This document shows, one piece after another, positions 50,679 to 59,403 of a stretch of 64,000 bases of DNA. The notes below the pieces were generated by a model that saw only the letters and a list, made by a program, of their open reading frames with translations, had not been told where the DNA came from and searched no databases. This DNA is from Clostridia bacterium (GTDB lineage: Bacteria; Bacillota; Clostridia; Lachnospirales; Lachnospiraceae), in the NCBI GenBank assembly GCA_003249225.1, contig QKJQ01000002.1, positions 1-64,000 of the forward strand, read 5' to 3'. How positions within the stretch are numbered: position 1 is the first letter of the stretch; the number at the start of each line of letters is the position of its first letter. The position numbers and the translations under genes were made by a program.

Positions 50679-52583
50679 ATGAAAGTTTTTAAAAAGGGAG
50701 TAATTGCGTTACTCATGGCTATTGTGCTGGCATCAACACCGGTATCAGCACAATTAGCAGAAGTTCAGACAGTTCAGGCGGCAACGATTAAGCTGAACAA
50801 GACAGCACTTTCCTTGTACATTGGATATTCAAAACAGCTTAAAATTACAGGAACATCGAAAAAAGTTACATGGAGTTCAGAGAATGAAGACATTGCGATA
50901 GTAACAGAAAAAGGAACAGTTATTGCAGTAGCGAAAGGTTCAACAACAATTAAAGCAACCGTTGGAGGAAAGACATACAGCTGTAAGATAACTGTAAAAA
51001 GCCCGAGTATAAATAAGAAAAGTGCACCACTTGAGATCGGCGACACGTTAGATTTAGATATCAACGGAGCACTTATGGATATAAAATGGTATAGCTCGAA
51101 TACAACAATAGCTAGTGTCGATAATTTTGGAGTTGTTACTGCTCTAAAGGAAGGAACCGCAATAATTGTTGGAAAATGTAATGGTAAAAAATATAAATGC
51201 ACAGTTACTGTGACAAAAAAGGTTGTTGTAATTGAAAGCATTGATGCAAAAATAACTGAAGAAGCTTCAGTGTTTAATGGTGCGGATAAAACTGTTGAAG
51301 CTACTATCAGATTATTTCAAGATACAAATCCATTTAAAGTGGATTTATCGTCCATACAACAAATATATAAAGAGTATGGTTATGATACAGAGGGACTCTA
51401 TATTGCTTTGAATAATGAGGCAGAGATTACTGTTGAAGTATATGATAAAGATGACAAATGTCTTGGCATTGAACAAGGGAGTGGAAGCTTATATATTGAA
51501 TACCCAAAAGCATCTTATATAATTGTTAAAAATGCTAAGAATCATTTCACAGCTTATTTTTTTCCATGTCATCCAACTATAATAACCGGAGAAGGTAGTT
51601 ATGATTATGATGATTTTCAATGGACTAAGTTACCACAGGGGAATATACGCGCTTATTATTTATTGATGTATAAAAACAACATTTTTAATATGGATTATAC
51701 AACAAAAGCTATTAAAGTGACATGTAATAGGTCAGAGAGCATAGGATCCTTTGAAGGTATTGATGTAGATAAATTACCAGAGGGTATAACGCCATATTGG
51801 CATGCTGGGTATTTAAGTTCAATAGGAAGCAATAAGGTGAGCGATTTGAGTGATTTAATTTTCATTGCTGGTGAGTCGCATATATATTATGAAGATGATT
51901 CTTTAATGCTTTATGGAAAAAGTGGAATAACTGTTAACAATGAGTTTGTAAAAAACACTAAAAGCTTAATTAGCACTGTAAAAGATATTGCAGAGAGTAA
52001 ATATATACCAAATTCCAGCGCGTTACAAGAGAAAGTTAACATAACATTTTTTAGCTCATTTCCAAGTTCTGTATTCCCAGAAGTATCTTTGAATGATGAA
52101 TGCTTGGACTTATCAGATTTGAGAACATGGTATACCTATGCGCATGAGTTAACCCACTTTTATCATTCTGCAATATATAATTATGGCTTTGAAGTTATGG
52201 CATGGTCTGAAGGTATGGCACAGGCATTAGCCGAAGATGCAATGTATGATGCTGGAAAAATAAATCAACAATACTTACATTTAAACTATAATTTCGCGGA
52301 TTATAAATTGAACGGGAATGGTGACTTTGAAAATTACTTTGTGTCAGTTTTTAATGTCCAACAAGATCAGTATGCTGTAGGATATTACTTTATAAAATAT
52401 ATTCAAAAGCAATATGGTGATGATGTTGTAAAAAGAATTAATGCGGACGTATGTTCATCAATCAAATATCCGTATTCAAAACCGCATAGTGATGCGAGAG
52501 ATGAAGCTTTCATTAAATGTATTAAAGATAATACATCAGCTACAGTATTTACAGATTTTGTACAGGATGTTATTGGTATGTAA
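50679..52583 (+). CDS. Secreted Big_2-domain HExxH metallopeptidase (novel type)
   Basis: Exported 634-aa protein. Signal peptide and two Big_2 domains (1-182) are close copies of the preceding paralogue's. The rest is unrelated: a beta-rich region (about 185-400) and a catalytic domain with HELTH (H489, E490, H493) followed 18 residues later by WSEGMAQ, whose E511 would be the third zinc ligand, the gluzincin arrangement. I cannot place it in a named peptidase family by eye. ATG after GGAGGG; separate transcript with its own leader motif. Confidence 0.8.
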   Translation: MKVFKKGVIALLMAIVLASTPVSAQLAEVQTVQAATIKLNKTALSLYIGYSKQLKITGTSKKVTWSSENEDIAIVTEKGTVIAVAKGSTTIKATVGGKTYSCKITVKSPSINKKSAPLEIGDTLDLDINGALMDIKWYSSNTTIASVDNFGVVTALKEGTAIIVGKCNGKKYKCTVTVTKKVVVIESIDAKITEEASVFNGADKTVEATIRLFQDTNPFKVDLSSIQQIYKEYGYDTEGLYIALNNEAEITVEVYDKDDKCLGIEQGSGSLYIEYPKASYIIVKNAKNHFTAYFFPCHPTIITGEGSYDYDDFQWTKLPQGNIRAYYLLMYKNNIFNMDYTTKAIKVTCNRSESIGSFEGIDVDKLPEGITPYWHAGYLSSIGSNKVSDLSDLIFIAGESHIYYEDDSLMLYGKSGITVNNEFVKNTKSLISTVKDIAESKYIPNSSALQEKVNITFFSSFPSSVFPEVSLNDECLDLSDLRTWYTYAHELTHFYHSAIYNYGFEVMAWSEGMAQALAEDAMYDAGKINQQYLHLNYNFADYKLNGNGDFENYFVSVFNVQQDQYAVGYYFIKYIQKQYGDDVVKRINADVCSSIKYPYSKPHSDARDEAFIKCIKDNTSATVFTDFVQDVIGM

Positions 52584-52610
52584 TTGAATATTTCATAGTA
52601 AACAAATAAG

Positions 52611-52661
52611 AAGGTTATGATTTGTTGTGGACATCCAAATAACAACAAATCATAACCTTTT
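52611..52661. terminator. Very strong bidirectional terminator
   Basis: AAGGTTATGATTTGTTGT pairs with AACAAATCATAACCTT (about 16 bp) and is followed by T on + and by TCTT on -. It separates the metallopeptidase gene from the convergent ABC transporter operon. Confidence 0.88.
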
Positions 52662-52688
52662 ATGCAATTTGCATCTAATCGAGATTAA

Positions 52689-53444
52689 CTATATCTCAGT
52701 TGTTAACAACCAGTCATAAAAGTCATTGTACAAAAGTTGGGCGTCGTCGTTTATCTTGATATACAAATCAGTGTTACCTGATTCAATTGCATCATTCAAT
52801 TCCAGTACAATATCTTTACCTCGAAGTGCAAGCTGATTTGGATCATCATAGGCAGAGGTCATATCAATAATATCATCGAACAAATTCTCCGGCAAAATTT
52901 CGGCACTGCCATTGAGCTGATTGACGGAAGTGTAGATTTCGGTCATAGATGACTCGAACATATCTGTAAATCCAGAAGAAACTAATGCATTAAAAGCGGT
53001 AAGTTTTTCATTCGTATCATCGTTATAAAAGTCATAAGAAGCATTTTCGAGGTGGTATTCTGTTTCGTATCCATATTCGTCAATGTCGTATTCAAAGACT
53101 AGCTTGCCTGTTACATCAACGGAAAGTGCTGTAAAATCAAAAGAATTGTTCTTTGCCGGATATGCGGTTAGGGTATTTGTTATACCAGTCGATGTTGTTA
53201 CACAATAGGGACAGGTTTGAAACGGCGCGGAAAGTATATAGATATAAGTGCCATCGATTGGTGATACAGTAGAGATAAATCCTCGGACGGTTATTATCTC
53301 ATCTTCATAACTTTTTAGTTCCTCCATGCTGGGCGGTGATAAGAAAGAAATGACAGAGACAGGCTCGGTATTAGCTTCACCACAACCGGTTAAACAAAAT
53401 AACAGACATAGTACCAATAATAAAAAGTATAATTTATTTTTCAT
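52689..53444 (-). CDS. Lipoprotein of the MacB-like ABC operon
   Basis: Exported 251-aa lipoprotein with signal peptide and lipobox LTGC (C21). Residues about 45-130 contain DEIITVRGFIS...YIYILSAPFQTCPYC, an OB-like pattern with a CxxC that recalls DUF3299 lipoproteins encoded beside zinc-linked ABC transporters. The C-terminal half is helical with no motif. It is the last gene of the operon with the permease (3-bp gap) and ATPase. Role in metal handling is an inference. Confidence 0.7.
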   Translation of the reverse strand: MKNKLYFLLLVLCLLFCLTGCGEANTEPVSVISFLSPPSMEELKSYEDEIITVRGFISTVSPIDGTYIYILSAPFQTCPYCVTTSTGITNTLTAYPAKNNSFDFTALSVDVTGKLVFEYDIDEYGYETEYHLENASYDFYNDDTNEKLTAFNALVSSGFTDMFESSMTEIYTSVNQLNGSAEILPENLFDDIIDMTSAYDDPNQLALRGKDIVLELNDAIESGNTDLYIKINDDAQLLYNDFYDWLLTTEI

Positions 53445-53447
53445 ATC

Positions 53448-54518
53448 TTACCTCCACAACGATGGGCTTATAACAAGACCATTTTCAGCTAGTATTTTTG
53501 AAATCTGTAGTAAGACAATATAACGGCAGAAGAATGATAGGATTCCGCTTACAAATATAATAATCAATATCTGAATAAGTACATAAGAAAACGGATTTCT
53601 TTTTGCTGATTTTATTGCGATAACATCTTCTTTTAACTGAAGTCTGAACTGATTCAAAAGGACTGTAATTCCAACCGTTCCGATCACGATGATCATACCG
53701 ACCAGTAAATGAACAAGAACAAACATGGATTCGGTGGATGAGAGGAGATTTCGAATAACAGTATTTATAGTTACTACAGTTACATCACTTCGATTATCGT
53801 ATAAAGAAACAATACTTTGGTTCTCTACAAGTGAACTTGTTTTGATTAATATCCCTGTCAATGCCTGTTCTGTTTCGTGTACATGTTCTTCTGACTCATC
53901 AGCATCTTCCTCATCCTCGTGATGATGCATGTCCCAGATGTTATTAATGTAAGTAAAACAGGTGTGATCAATATTCGTCGAGGTCGCAGCCAATATACCT
54001 ACCACAGTGTATGGATTTTCTTCATGTGTATGCGTTGAATCATGAGAAGCAACAATTTTTGATCCTATATGCAGATCATTCTCTTTCGCCACACTATATC
54101 CAATAACAATATCGAAGACATCCTCTTCGGATGTAAAAGATTTGCCGGATGCAAGGTTGTAGACTTCTAAGAAATCCTGTGTTGTACCAACAATTAGAGA
54201 TCCGTCTGAACATGAATCACCCACAGCAATAGGTACTTTTTTTGAGGCTTCGAGCTCATTATATATACTGATTGGAATTGTATTCTCAGGAGTCATTGAG
54301 AAAGTGAGAGAACCAAATACAAGATCAGCTTGGCTTCCTTTTGCACCGATTATAATATCATAATTCTTAGTCAGCTTATCATAGCCTTCCTGAGATTGTA
54401 TGCCGGCACTTACAGCGGCAAGAACTGTACCAAGAATAACAGCAAAGAACAAACAAATGCAGATGACTTCAAAAAGTCTGTAATAAAGATTCTTTAAACC
54501 ATACCTAATCATTTTCAA
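53448..54518 (-). CDS. MacB/FtsX-type ABC permease with His/Asp-rich loop
   Basis: Membrane subunit of a mechanotransmission-type ABC transporter. The 356-aa protein has TM1 (about 17-38), a large extracytoplasmic MacB_PCD-like domain (about 40-255), and three C-terminal TM helices (about 262-345), the FtsX/MacB layout. The extracytoplasmic domain has two metal-binding-like stretches, HDSTHTHEEN and MHHHEDEEDADESEEHVHE. These are typical of zinc or copper handling proteins. Starts 14 bp inside the ATPase gene end, so coupled. The order ATPase-permease-lipoprotein resembles ZrgBC-like zinc systems of Gammaproteobacteria, an analogy only. Confidence 0.78.
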   Translation of the reverse strand: MKMIRYGLKNLYYRLFEVICICLFFAVILGTVLAAVSAGIQSQEGYDKLTKNYDIIIGAKGSQADLVFGSLTFSMTPENTIPISIYNELEASKKVPIAVGDSCSDGSLIVGTTQDFLEVYNLASGKSFTSEEDVFDIVIGYSVAKENDLHIGSKIVASHDSTHTHEENPYTVVGILAATSTNIDHTCFTYINNIWDMHHHEDEEDADESEEHVHETEQALTGILIKTSSLVENQSIVSLYDNRSDVTVVTINTVIRNLLSSTESMFVLVHLLVGMIIVIGTVGITVLLNQFRLQLKEDVIAIKSAKRNPFSYVLIQILIIIFVSGILSFFCRYIVLLQISKILAENGLVISPSLWR

Positions 54519-55083
54519 TCACCTCGCTCAAGTCAACAACTTCATCAAAAAACTTGGAAAGTGAAGTATCGTGTGATACAACAATCACAAGCTTGTCCAA
54601 TGCCGTTATGGTATGTATGATTTCAGATGCAAGCGATGCATTCAATGCAGAAGTAGGCTCATCAAGTAAAAGAACAGAAGATTCCTGCAGTAAGATCTGG
54701 CCAAGTGCAACACGCTGTCTTTCTCCTCCTGAAAGTTTCCGAACACGGCGCTTTCCTATGTGATCGATTTTTAATTCTTTTTCCATCCTGCTTACATTCG
54801 ATTTACTGGATACGAGAAGAAGGTTATCATCAACATGGAAGCTTTCAAGCAGATGAAAATCCTGTGGAAGGTATGCGATTTTACTTTGATTTGTGGATAT
54901 GCTGCAAGTTCCTGAAAAGGAAGTCAGCTGTCCGGAAATCACCTTTAGAAGCGAGGATTTACCACATCCGGAAGGACCTAAAAGCAAATATTTCTTTTTT
55001 TCTTCAAAATTCAATTCTGATGTAAAACGAATCTTTGTGTCATCAAAGGTAAGACACAAATCTTTGATAGTGATTGTATTCAT
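54505..55083 (-). CDS. ABC transporter ATP-binding protein (LolD/MacB type)
   Basis: ATPase driving the adjacent permease. The 192-aa protein is short but complete: Walker A GPSGCGKSS, Q-loop in AYLPQDFHL, signature LSGGERQRVALGQ, Walker B VLLLDEPTSAL and H-loop VVSHD. It is first in the operon and translationally coupled to the permease by a 14-bp overlap. Confidence 0.9.
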   Translation of the reverse strand: MNTITIKDLCLTFDDTKIRFTSELNFEEKKKYLLLGPSGCGKSSLLKVISGQLTSFSGTCSISTNQSKIAYLPQDFHLLESFHVDDNLLLVSSKSNVSRMEKELKIDHIGKRRVRKLSGGERQRVALGQILLQESSVLLLDEPTSALNASLASEIIHTITALDKLVIVVSHDTSLSKFFDEVVDLSEVIEND

Positions 55084-55135
55084 TCGAATTCTCCCTGTTT
55101 TTATAGTAATGACGATAGCAAACCGTTTTCATAAC

Positions 55136-55164
55136 ATTATGAGACAAGAAAAAGCACGTGTCAA
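55136..55164 (-). promoter_or_regulatory. Promoter of the MacB-like ABC operon
   Basis: On the - strand TTGACA (55164-55159), 17-bp spacer, CATAAT (55141-55136), 53 bp before the start. No Zur box was recognised. Confidence 0.75.
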
Positions 55165-55244
55165 CATAATATGGAAAATTAAATAAATATATAGATAAAC
55201 GACTAATTTAAAACATTATTTATATAAATATAACATATATGGTG

Positions 55245-55272
55245 TTGACACCCAAGTATAAAAAAGTATAAT
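55245..55272 (+). promoter_or_regulatory. Promoter of the subtilase / subtilase-RHS operon
   Basis: TTGACA (55245-55250), 16-bp spacer, TATAAT (55267-55272), about 100 bp before the first start codon. Confidence 0.85.
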
Positions 55273-55373
55273 TGTAGTAATATATAGCATTAAATAGTAA
55301 AAGAAAGGAGAAAAGTAACAATTTGCACAACGTGTTATTGCTATATACATGCGAATAATTAGGAGGGGAAATA

Positions 55374-58300
55374 ATGAAGAGACGACTTTTGGCTCTGCTT
55401 ATGTGTGTGACAATCATAGTTACATCATTGCAGGCCTTTCAAGAGGACCCAATTGCTGCCAATGCAAGTGAAGCAGCCACGGGGGCTGTATCAGAAACTG
55501 ATACAGAAAGCAGTGAAATAACAGATACTTATGCAGGGTACGGATATGTACCCAATTATCAACGCATGGATTCTGAAACAGAATATACAAAGGTTGAGTC
55601 AACGACAGAAGAAACTAACAAGGTTAAAGTGGCAATACTGGATTCTGGTATTAATACAAAGTATGGTACAGAGCTTAATGGCGGTGTAAGCTTTGTAGAT
55701 GATCCGGCTTATGATCAGGATGCGAATGGTCATGGGACTGTCATGGCTGCTACGTTTACCGATCAGGTAACCAGTATACTGGAAAACGGGATGAGTGGAG
55801 TTGAACTTTATTCTGTTAAGATACTGGACGAGAATGAAACAGGAACCTATGATTCCTTGATCAAAGGCATCCAGTGGTCAATTGATAATGGAATGAATAT
55901 GATAATTGTTAGTTCAGACGGTGATTATTCTACCCGTGAACTTTCGAATGTAATAGAAAAAGCTGTAGAGCAGGGAATCCTGATTATTGCTGCAGCAGGA
56001 AATAAAGGTATGGAAGAAGCCGGATATCCTGCAAGATACAGCTCGGTTTTGTCAGTCGGAGCTATAGGTGAAGATAATGAACGCCTTGACATATCGAATT
56101 ACGGTGAAGATGTAGATCTGTATGCAAATGGAAATACAGTATCTTTGATAAATCAATTAGATATTCAAGGAACCTCTGTTGCTGCACAGAGAATTGCAGG
56201 GATAGCAGCCTGTGTTCTTGAACAATATAAGGAACTAACGAATGTTGAAATAATCAATATTCTGGTGAGTATGTATAACGAGAATGGCGATGTAAAATAC
56301 CAGGATATTGTAAATGCTATAGAATCAGGAGATTATTCTTCTGAGATTAAAACAAAAGTGAAAGAGTATGACCAGGACAGTGAGAATTCACAAGATACTC
56401 TAGAAATTAAGGGAGCTGCTTGTACTCATCCTACGTATACAACAACGACTGTGAAAGCAGCAACATGTACAGCTGCCGGTACGCTAAAGTATACCTGTAA
56501 AACTTGCGGAGTATCTTGGACAGCAGCGACAGCTGCATTGGGGCACAACTATACGTTGTATCATACAATTGTTGAACCAACCTGTACAGAAACTGGTGTT
56601 AAGCAAAGAGAATGTACAAGATGTGGTGGTATCTTTACACATGGAAAAGCTGCGCTCGGTCACAATATGGTATTTTATTCAAGTACAGTAGCAAACTGTA
56701 CAACACCTGCAACAACTACAACAAAATGCTCCAGATGTTCAGTTACATCAACAACTTCATCAGGAAGTGTAGATTCATCAAATCATAGTTGGGGACAATA
56801 TGTCACTACAAAACAGCCAACTTGTACAACAGAAGGTATGAAAATAAGGATTTGCTCAAGATGTAGTGAGCAAGATAAGGTAACACTATACGGTAGTCAC
56901 AGTATGGCGTTTTATTCAAGTACACAAGGTACTTGTGGTACAAATGCAATCATAACATATAAATGTTCATATTGTAGTTATACAACACAGACAACTGGGA
57001 GTATGGATCCAAGTAATCACGCATCTCCATTTACCAGCGACTATGCGACTGGCAGTACTTTTAGTTACTGTGATGGTACAACGCATTATAATTACAAGAC
57101 TTATTATTGTTACTGTCGCAATGGTGTCTTAAGTACTCTGATAGGTCAAACCGCATGTAACTGTCACAAGCATAGTTACACTCTAAGTTATGGTACGCAT
57201 ACAGCAGCAGGGCACCTTAGAACATATACCTGTGCCTGTGGTTCTTCCTACACATCAGGATATACAGCTCTAGGCACATGCCTATCCTGTACAACACCAG
57301 CAAGTGCTTTTATAACCAATATTAATGCAAATACTATTTTAAGCGAAACAGACATAGCAGTACCTGTAAGTATTTATGTTCAGGACAATGAAAATGATAC
57401 ATTAACTTGCAACTATTTTATTGACGACGCGACAACTGCGTCAGGAACCTTGACGGTATCAGGAACAAAAGCTGGTAAAGAAGTCTCGTTTGCTTCAGCT
57501 ATTAATACAGCTGTCTTGTCAGAAGGTAGTCACACAATCAAACTTGAGGCAATTGATCCAATTGCACCTAAAAAATCAGTAACCGTTACCTTTGTGGTAG
57601 ACAAATCAGCCCCTATAATCAGTAACGTACTCGCTAACACAACAACAAACAGTGCATCTTTCCAGATAACGGCAGTGGATAGCTATTCAAGTGTAAATGG
57701 ATATCGGTATAATCTTGGAAGTTTAGAAGGTGATTGGTTGGAAAGCAATTATGCAGAAATTGTATCACTGATACCAAATACGAGTTATGCTTATCAGTTG
57801 TTTTTACGTGATACTGTGGGACATATAACCACTCAACAGGGAAATATTACAACAAAGGTTGATAAACCAGATATAACTATTACAGCAGCTGGCACTTCAT
57901 CAATAAGTTTAACTATTCAGGATGGAAATGCAACTGATACTGGCTACTATATCAGTGTTGGGAACTTTTATGCGACTTCATCTGGACAATTAGGTACAAC
58001 ACAACAGGTAGTTCAGCTTCCGCTTAACGTAGAGGGAAAAAGAGAACTGACAATTTATGGGCTGGCATCAGAAACAGAATATAATATAGTAGTAACTGCA
58101 ATTAGTAAAAGTGAACTAAACGCAAGTCGAAGCAGTGATGAGTATTCGGTAACTACGAAAAAAGAGATCATTGTTCATGTGCCACTACCTGCAGCTGTTG
58201 TATCAGGAAGTGCAATAAGTATTAATAGTATTGCAATTGAATGGGAATCTGTTGAAAAAGCGACAGGATATGATATTGAGGTAGATGGAACAATCTATAA

Positions 58301-59393
58301 TGTTGGATCTTCAATCTCTTATATGCATCTTGGACTTGAGGCTGGAAGTCTGCATGAATATCGTGTTAGAGCACGTAATTCCTATGTCAGAGGCGAGTGG
58401 AGTACAACAATGACAATTCTGACTCCAGTGGCTCTTCCTGATGTCCCGGGAAATCTAAGAGCAAGTGTTACTGGTTCATCCCTGTCAATTGCAACTGTCT
58501 CAGGTTCAGCTATATCAGGGTCGGTTCTTATTGTAGCCTGGGATAATACAGAAGGAGCAGATGGATACGAAATTGAAATCAATGGAATTATTATAACCGA
58601 TATCTATTCATCACTTTTTGAATATTATTTCAATACTGAATCAGAGAGCTGCACCAGCTTTCTTTTACGGGTTCGAGCAAAAAACAGCAGTGGAGTAAGT
58701 GATTGGTCGGTGCCATACACTATTAGTGCAGAGCAAAACGGGTCAGGAAATATAATCAGTAATTTTGATTTGAAAGAAATAATTCCAAAGATAGTAACAG
58801 TAGGAAGATACAGCAGTACGATTCTTTGGGATTCAGACCCAGCTGTATTATTCTATAGAGTAGAATTGAATGGTGTTCTTATCTATGAGGGAAGCAGAAA
58901 TCGCATTACATTAACCGGATTACTTCCGGAGACAGGATATTACCTAAGTATTACAGCTTATTCCACTGAGACAATGAGCAATGCGTCTATTCTAGTTATT
59001 ACAAATTCAGAAGAAAACATGAATGAGGATGTGAGAATAGACAGACAGCTTGGAATCAATGAAGATACTGAGTTTAATGGTATTGAAGGAGAAGAACTAC
59101 GAATTTTGATTCCTACAGAAGAACTTGCTTCTAATAGCAGGTATACGTTCACTATATCATGGAATAGTGCTGATATTACATTAATCGATGAATGGGAACC
59201 GACGAGTGAGGCAGAAACAACTACCTGTAGTATGGATGATATAAGCCGTAGTTTTATTGTTGAAGAAGCCAATGGTAAGACGTATTTGACAGTTATATGG
59301 GAGACAACAGGTGAAAAGAAACAAGGAATTGCAGCATCCATACTCGTACGTTGCAATACTACAGGCGAGATATCATTCCATTATGAAGCGTAG
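55374..59393 (+). CDS. Large secreted S8 subtilase with Cys-rich repeats and Fn3-like domains
   Basis: Exported 1339-aa protein. Signal peptide (1-31), short pro-region, S8 peptidase domain (about 83-320) with D90 in AILDSGI, H120 in DANGHGT, oxyanion N210 in AAAGN and S268 in GTSVAA. Residues about 348-640 hold at least five Cys-paired repeats of the type C-T/x-x-G...x-C-x-x-C-G with GHN/HS spacers, like small zinc-knuckle stalk units. The rest (about 645-1230) is Ig/Fn3-like beta domains (YRVRARNSY and LRVRAKNSSG motifs), and the C-terminal domain resembles a cohesin/dockerin-free beta module. GGAGGGG precedes the ATG. No LPxTG. It precedes the subtilase-RHS gene by 10 bp in the same operon. 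Confidence 0.85.
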   Translation: MKRRLLALLMCVTIIVTSLQAFQEDPIAANASEAATGAVSETDTESSEITDTYAGYGYVPNYQRMDSETEYTKVESTTEETNKVKVAILDSGINTKYGTELNGGVSFVDDPAYDQDANGHGTVMAATFTDQVTSILENGMSGVELYSVKILDENETGTYDSLIKGIQWSIDNGMNMIIVSSDGDYSTRELSNVIEKAVEQGILIIAAAGNKGMEEAGYPARYSSVLSVGAIGEDNERLDISNYGEDVDLYANGNTVSLINQLDIQGTSVAAQRIAGIAACVLEQYKELTNVEIINILVSMYNENGDVKYQDIVNAIESGDYSSEIKTKVKEYDQDSENSQDTLEIKGAACTHPTYTTTTVKAATCTAAGTLKYTCKTCGVSWTAATAALGHNYTLYHTIVEPTCTETGVKQRECTRCGGIFTHGKAALGHNMVFYSSTVANCTTPATTTTKCSRCSVTSTTSSGSVDSSNHSWGQYVTTKQPTCTTEGMKIRICSRCSEQDKVTLYGSHSMAFYSSTQGTCGTNAIITYKCSYCSYTTQTTGSMDPSNHASPFTSDYATGSTFSYCDGTTHYNYKTYYCYCRNGVLSTLIGQTACNCHKHSYTLSYGTHTAAGHLRTYTCACGSSYTSGYTALGTCLSCTTPASAFITNINANTILSETDIAVPVSIYVQDNENDTLTCNYFIDDATTASGTLTVSGTKAGKEVSFASAINTAVLSEGSHTIKLEAIDPIAPKKSVTVTFVVDKSAPIISNVLANTTTNSASFQITAVDSYSSVNGYRYNLGSLEGDWLESNYAEIVSLIPNTSYAYQLFLRDTVGHITTQQGNITTKVDKPDITITAAGTSSISLTIQDGNATDTGYYISVGNFYATSSGQLGTTQQVVQLPLNVEGKRELTIYGLASETEYNIVVTAISKSELNASRSSDEYSVTTKKEIIVHVPLPAAVVSGSAISINSIAIEWESVEKATGYDIEVDGTIYNVGSSISYMHLGLEAGSLHEYRVRARNSYVRGEWSTTMTILTPVALPDVPGNLRASVTGSSLSIATVSGSAISGSVLIVAWDNTEGADGYEIEINGIIITDIYSSLFEYYFNTESESCTSFLLRVRAKNSSGVSDWSVPYTISAEQNGSGNIISNFDLKEIIPKIVTVGRYSSTILWDSDPAVLFYRVELNGVLIYEGSRNRITLTGLLPETGYYLSITAYSTETMSNASILVITNSEENMNEDVRIDRQLGINEDTEFNGIEGEELRILIPTEELASNSRYTFTISWNSADITLIDEWEPTSEAETTTCSMDDISRSFIVEEANGKTYLTVIWETTGEKKQGIAASILVRCNTTGEISFHYEA

Positions 59394-59403
59394 GGGGAAT
59401 AGT

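Noticed and set aside
55325-55360. 11-codon TTG-start leader ORF before the subtilase
   Set aside because: Start is TTG with a 12-nt spacing from the purine-rich site; support is too weak.
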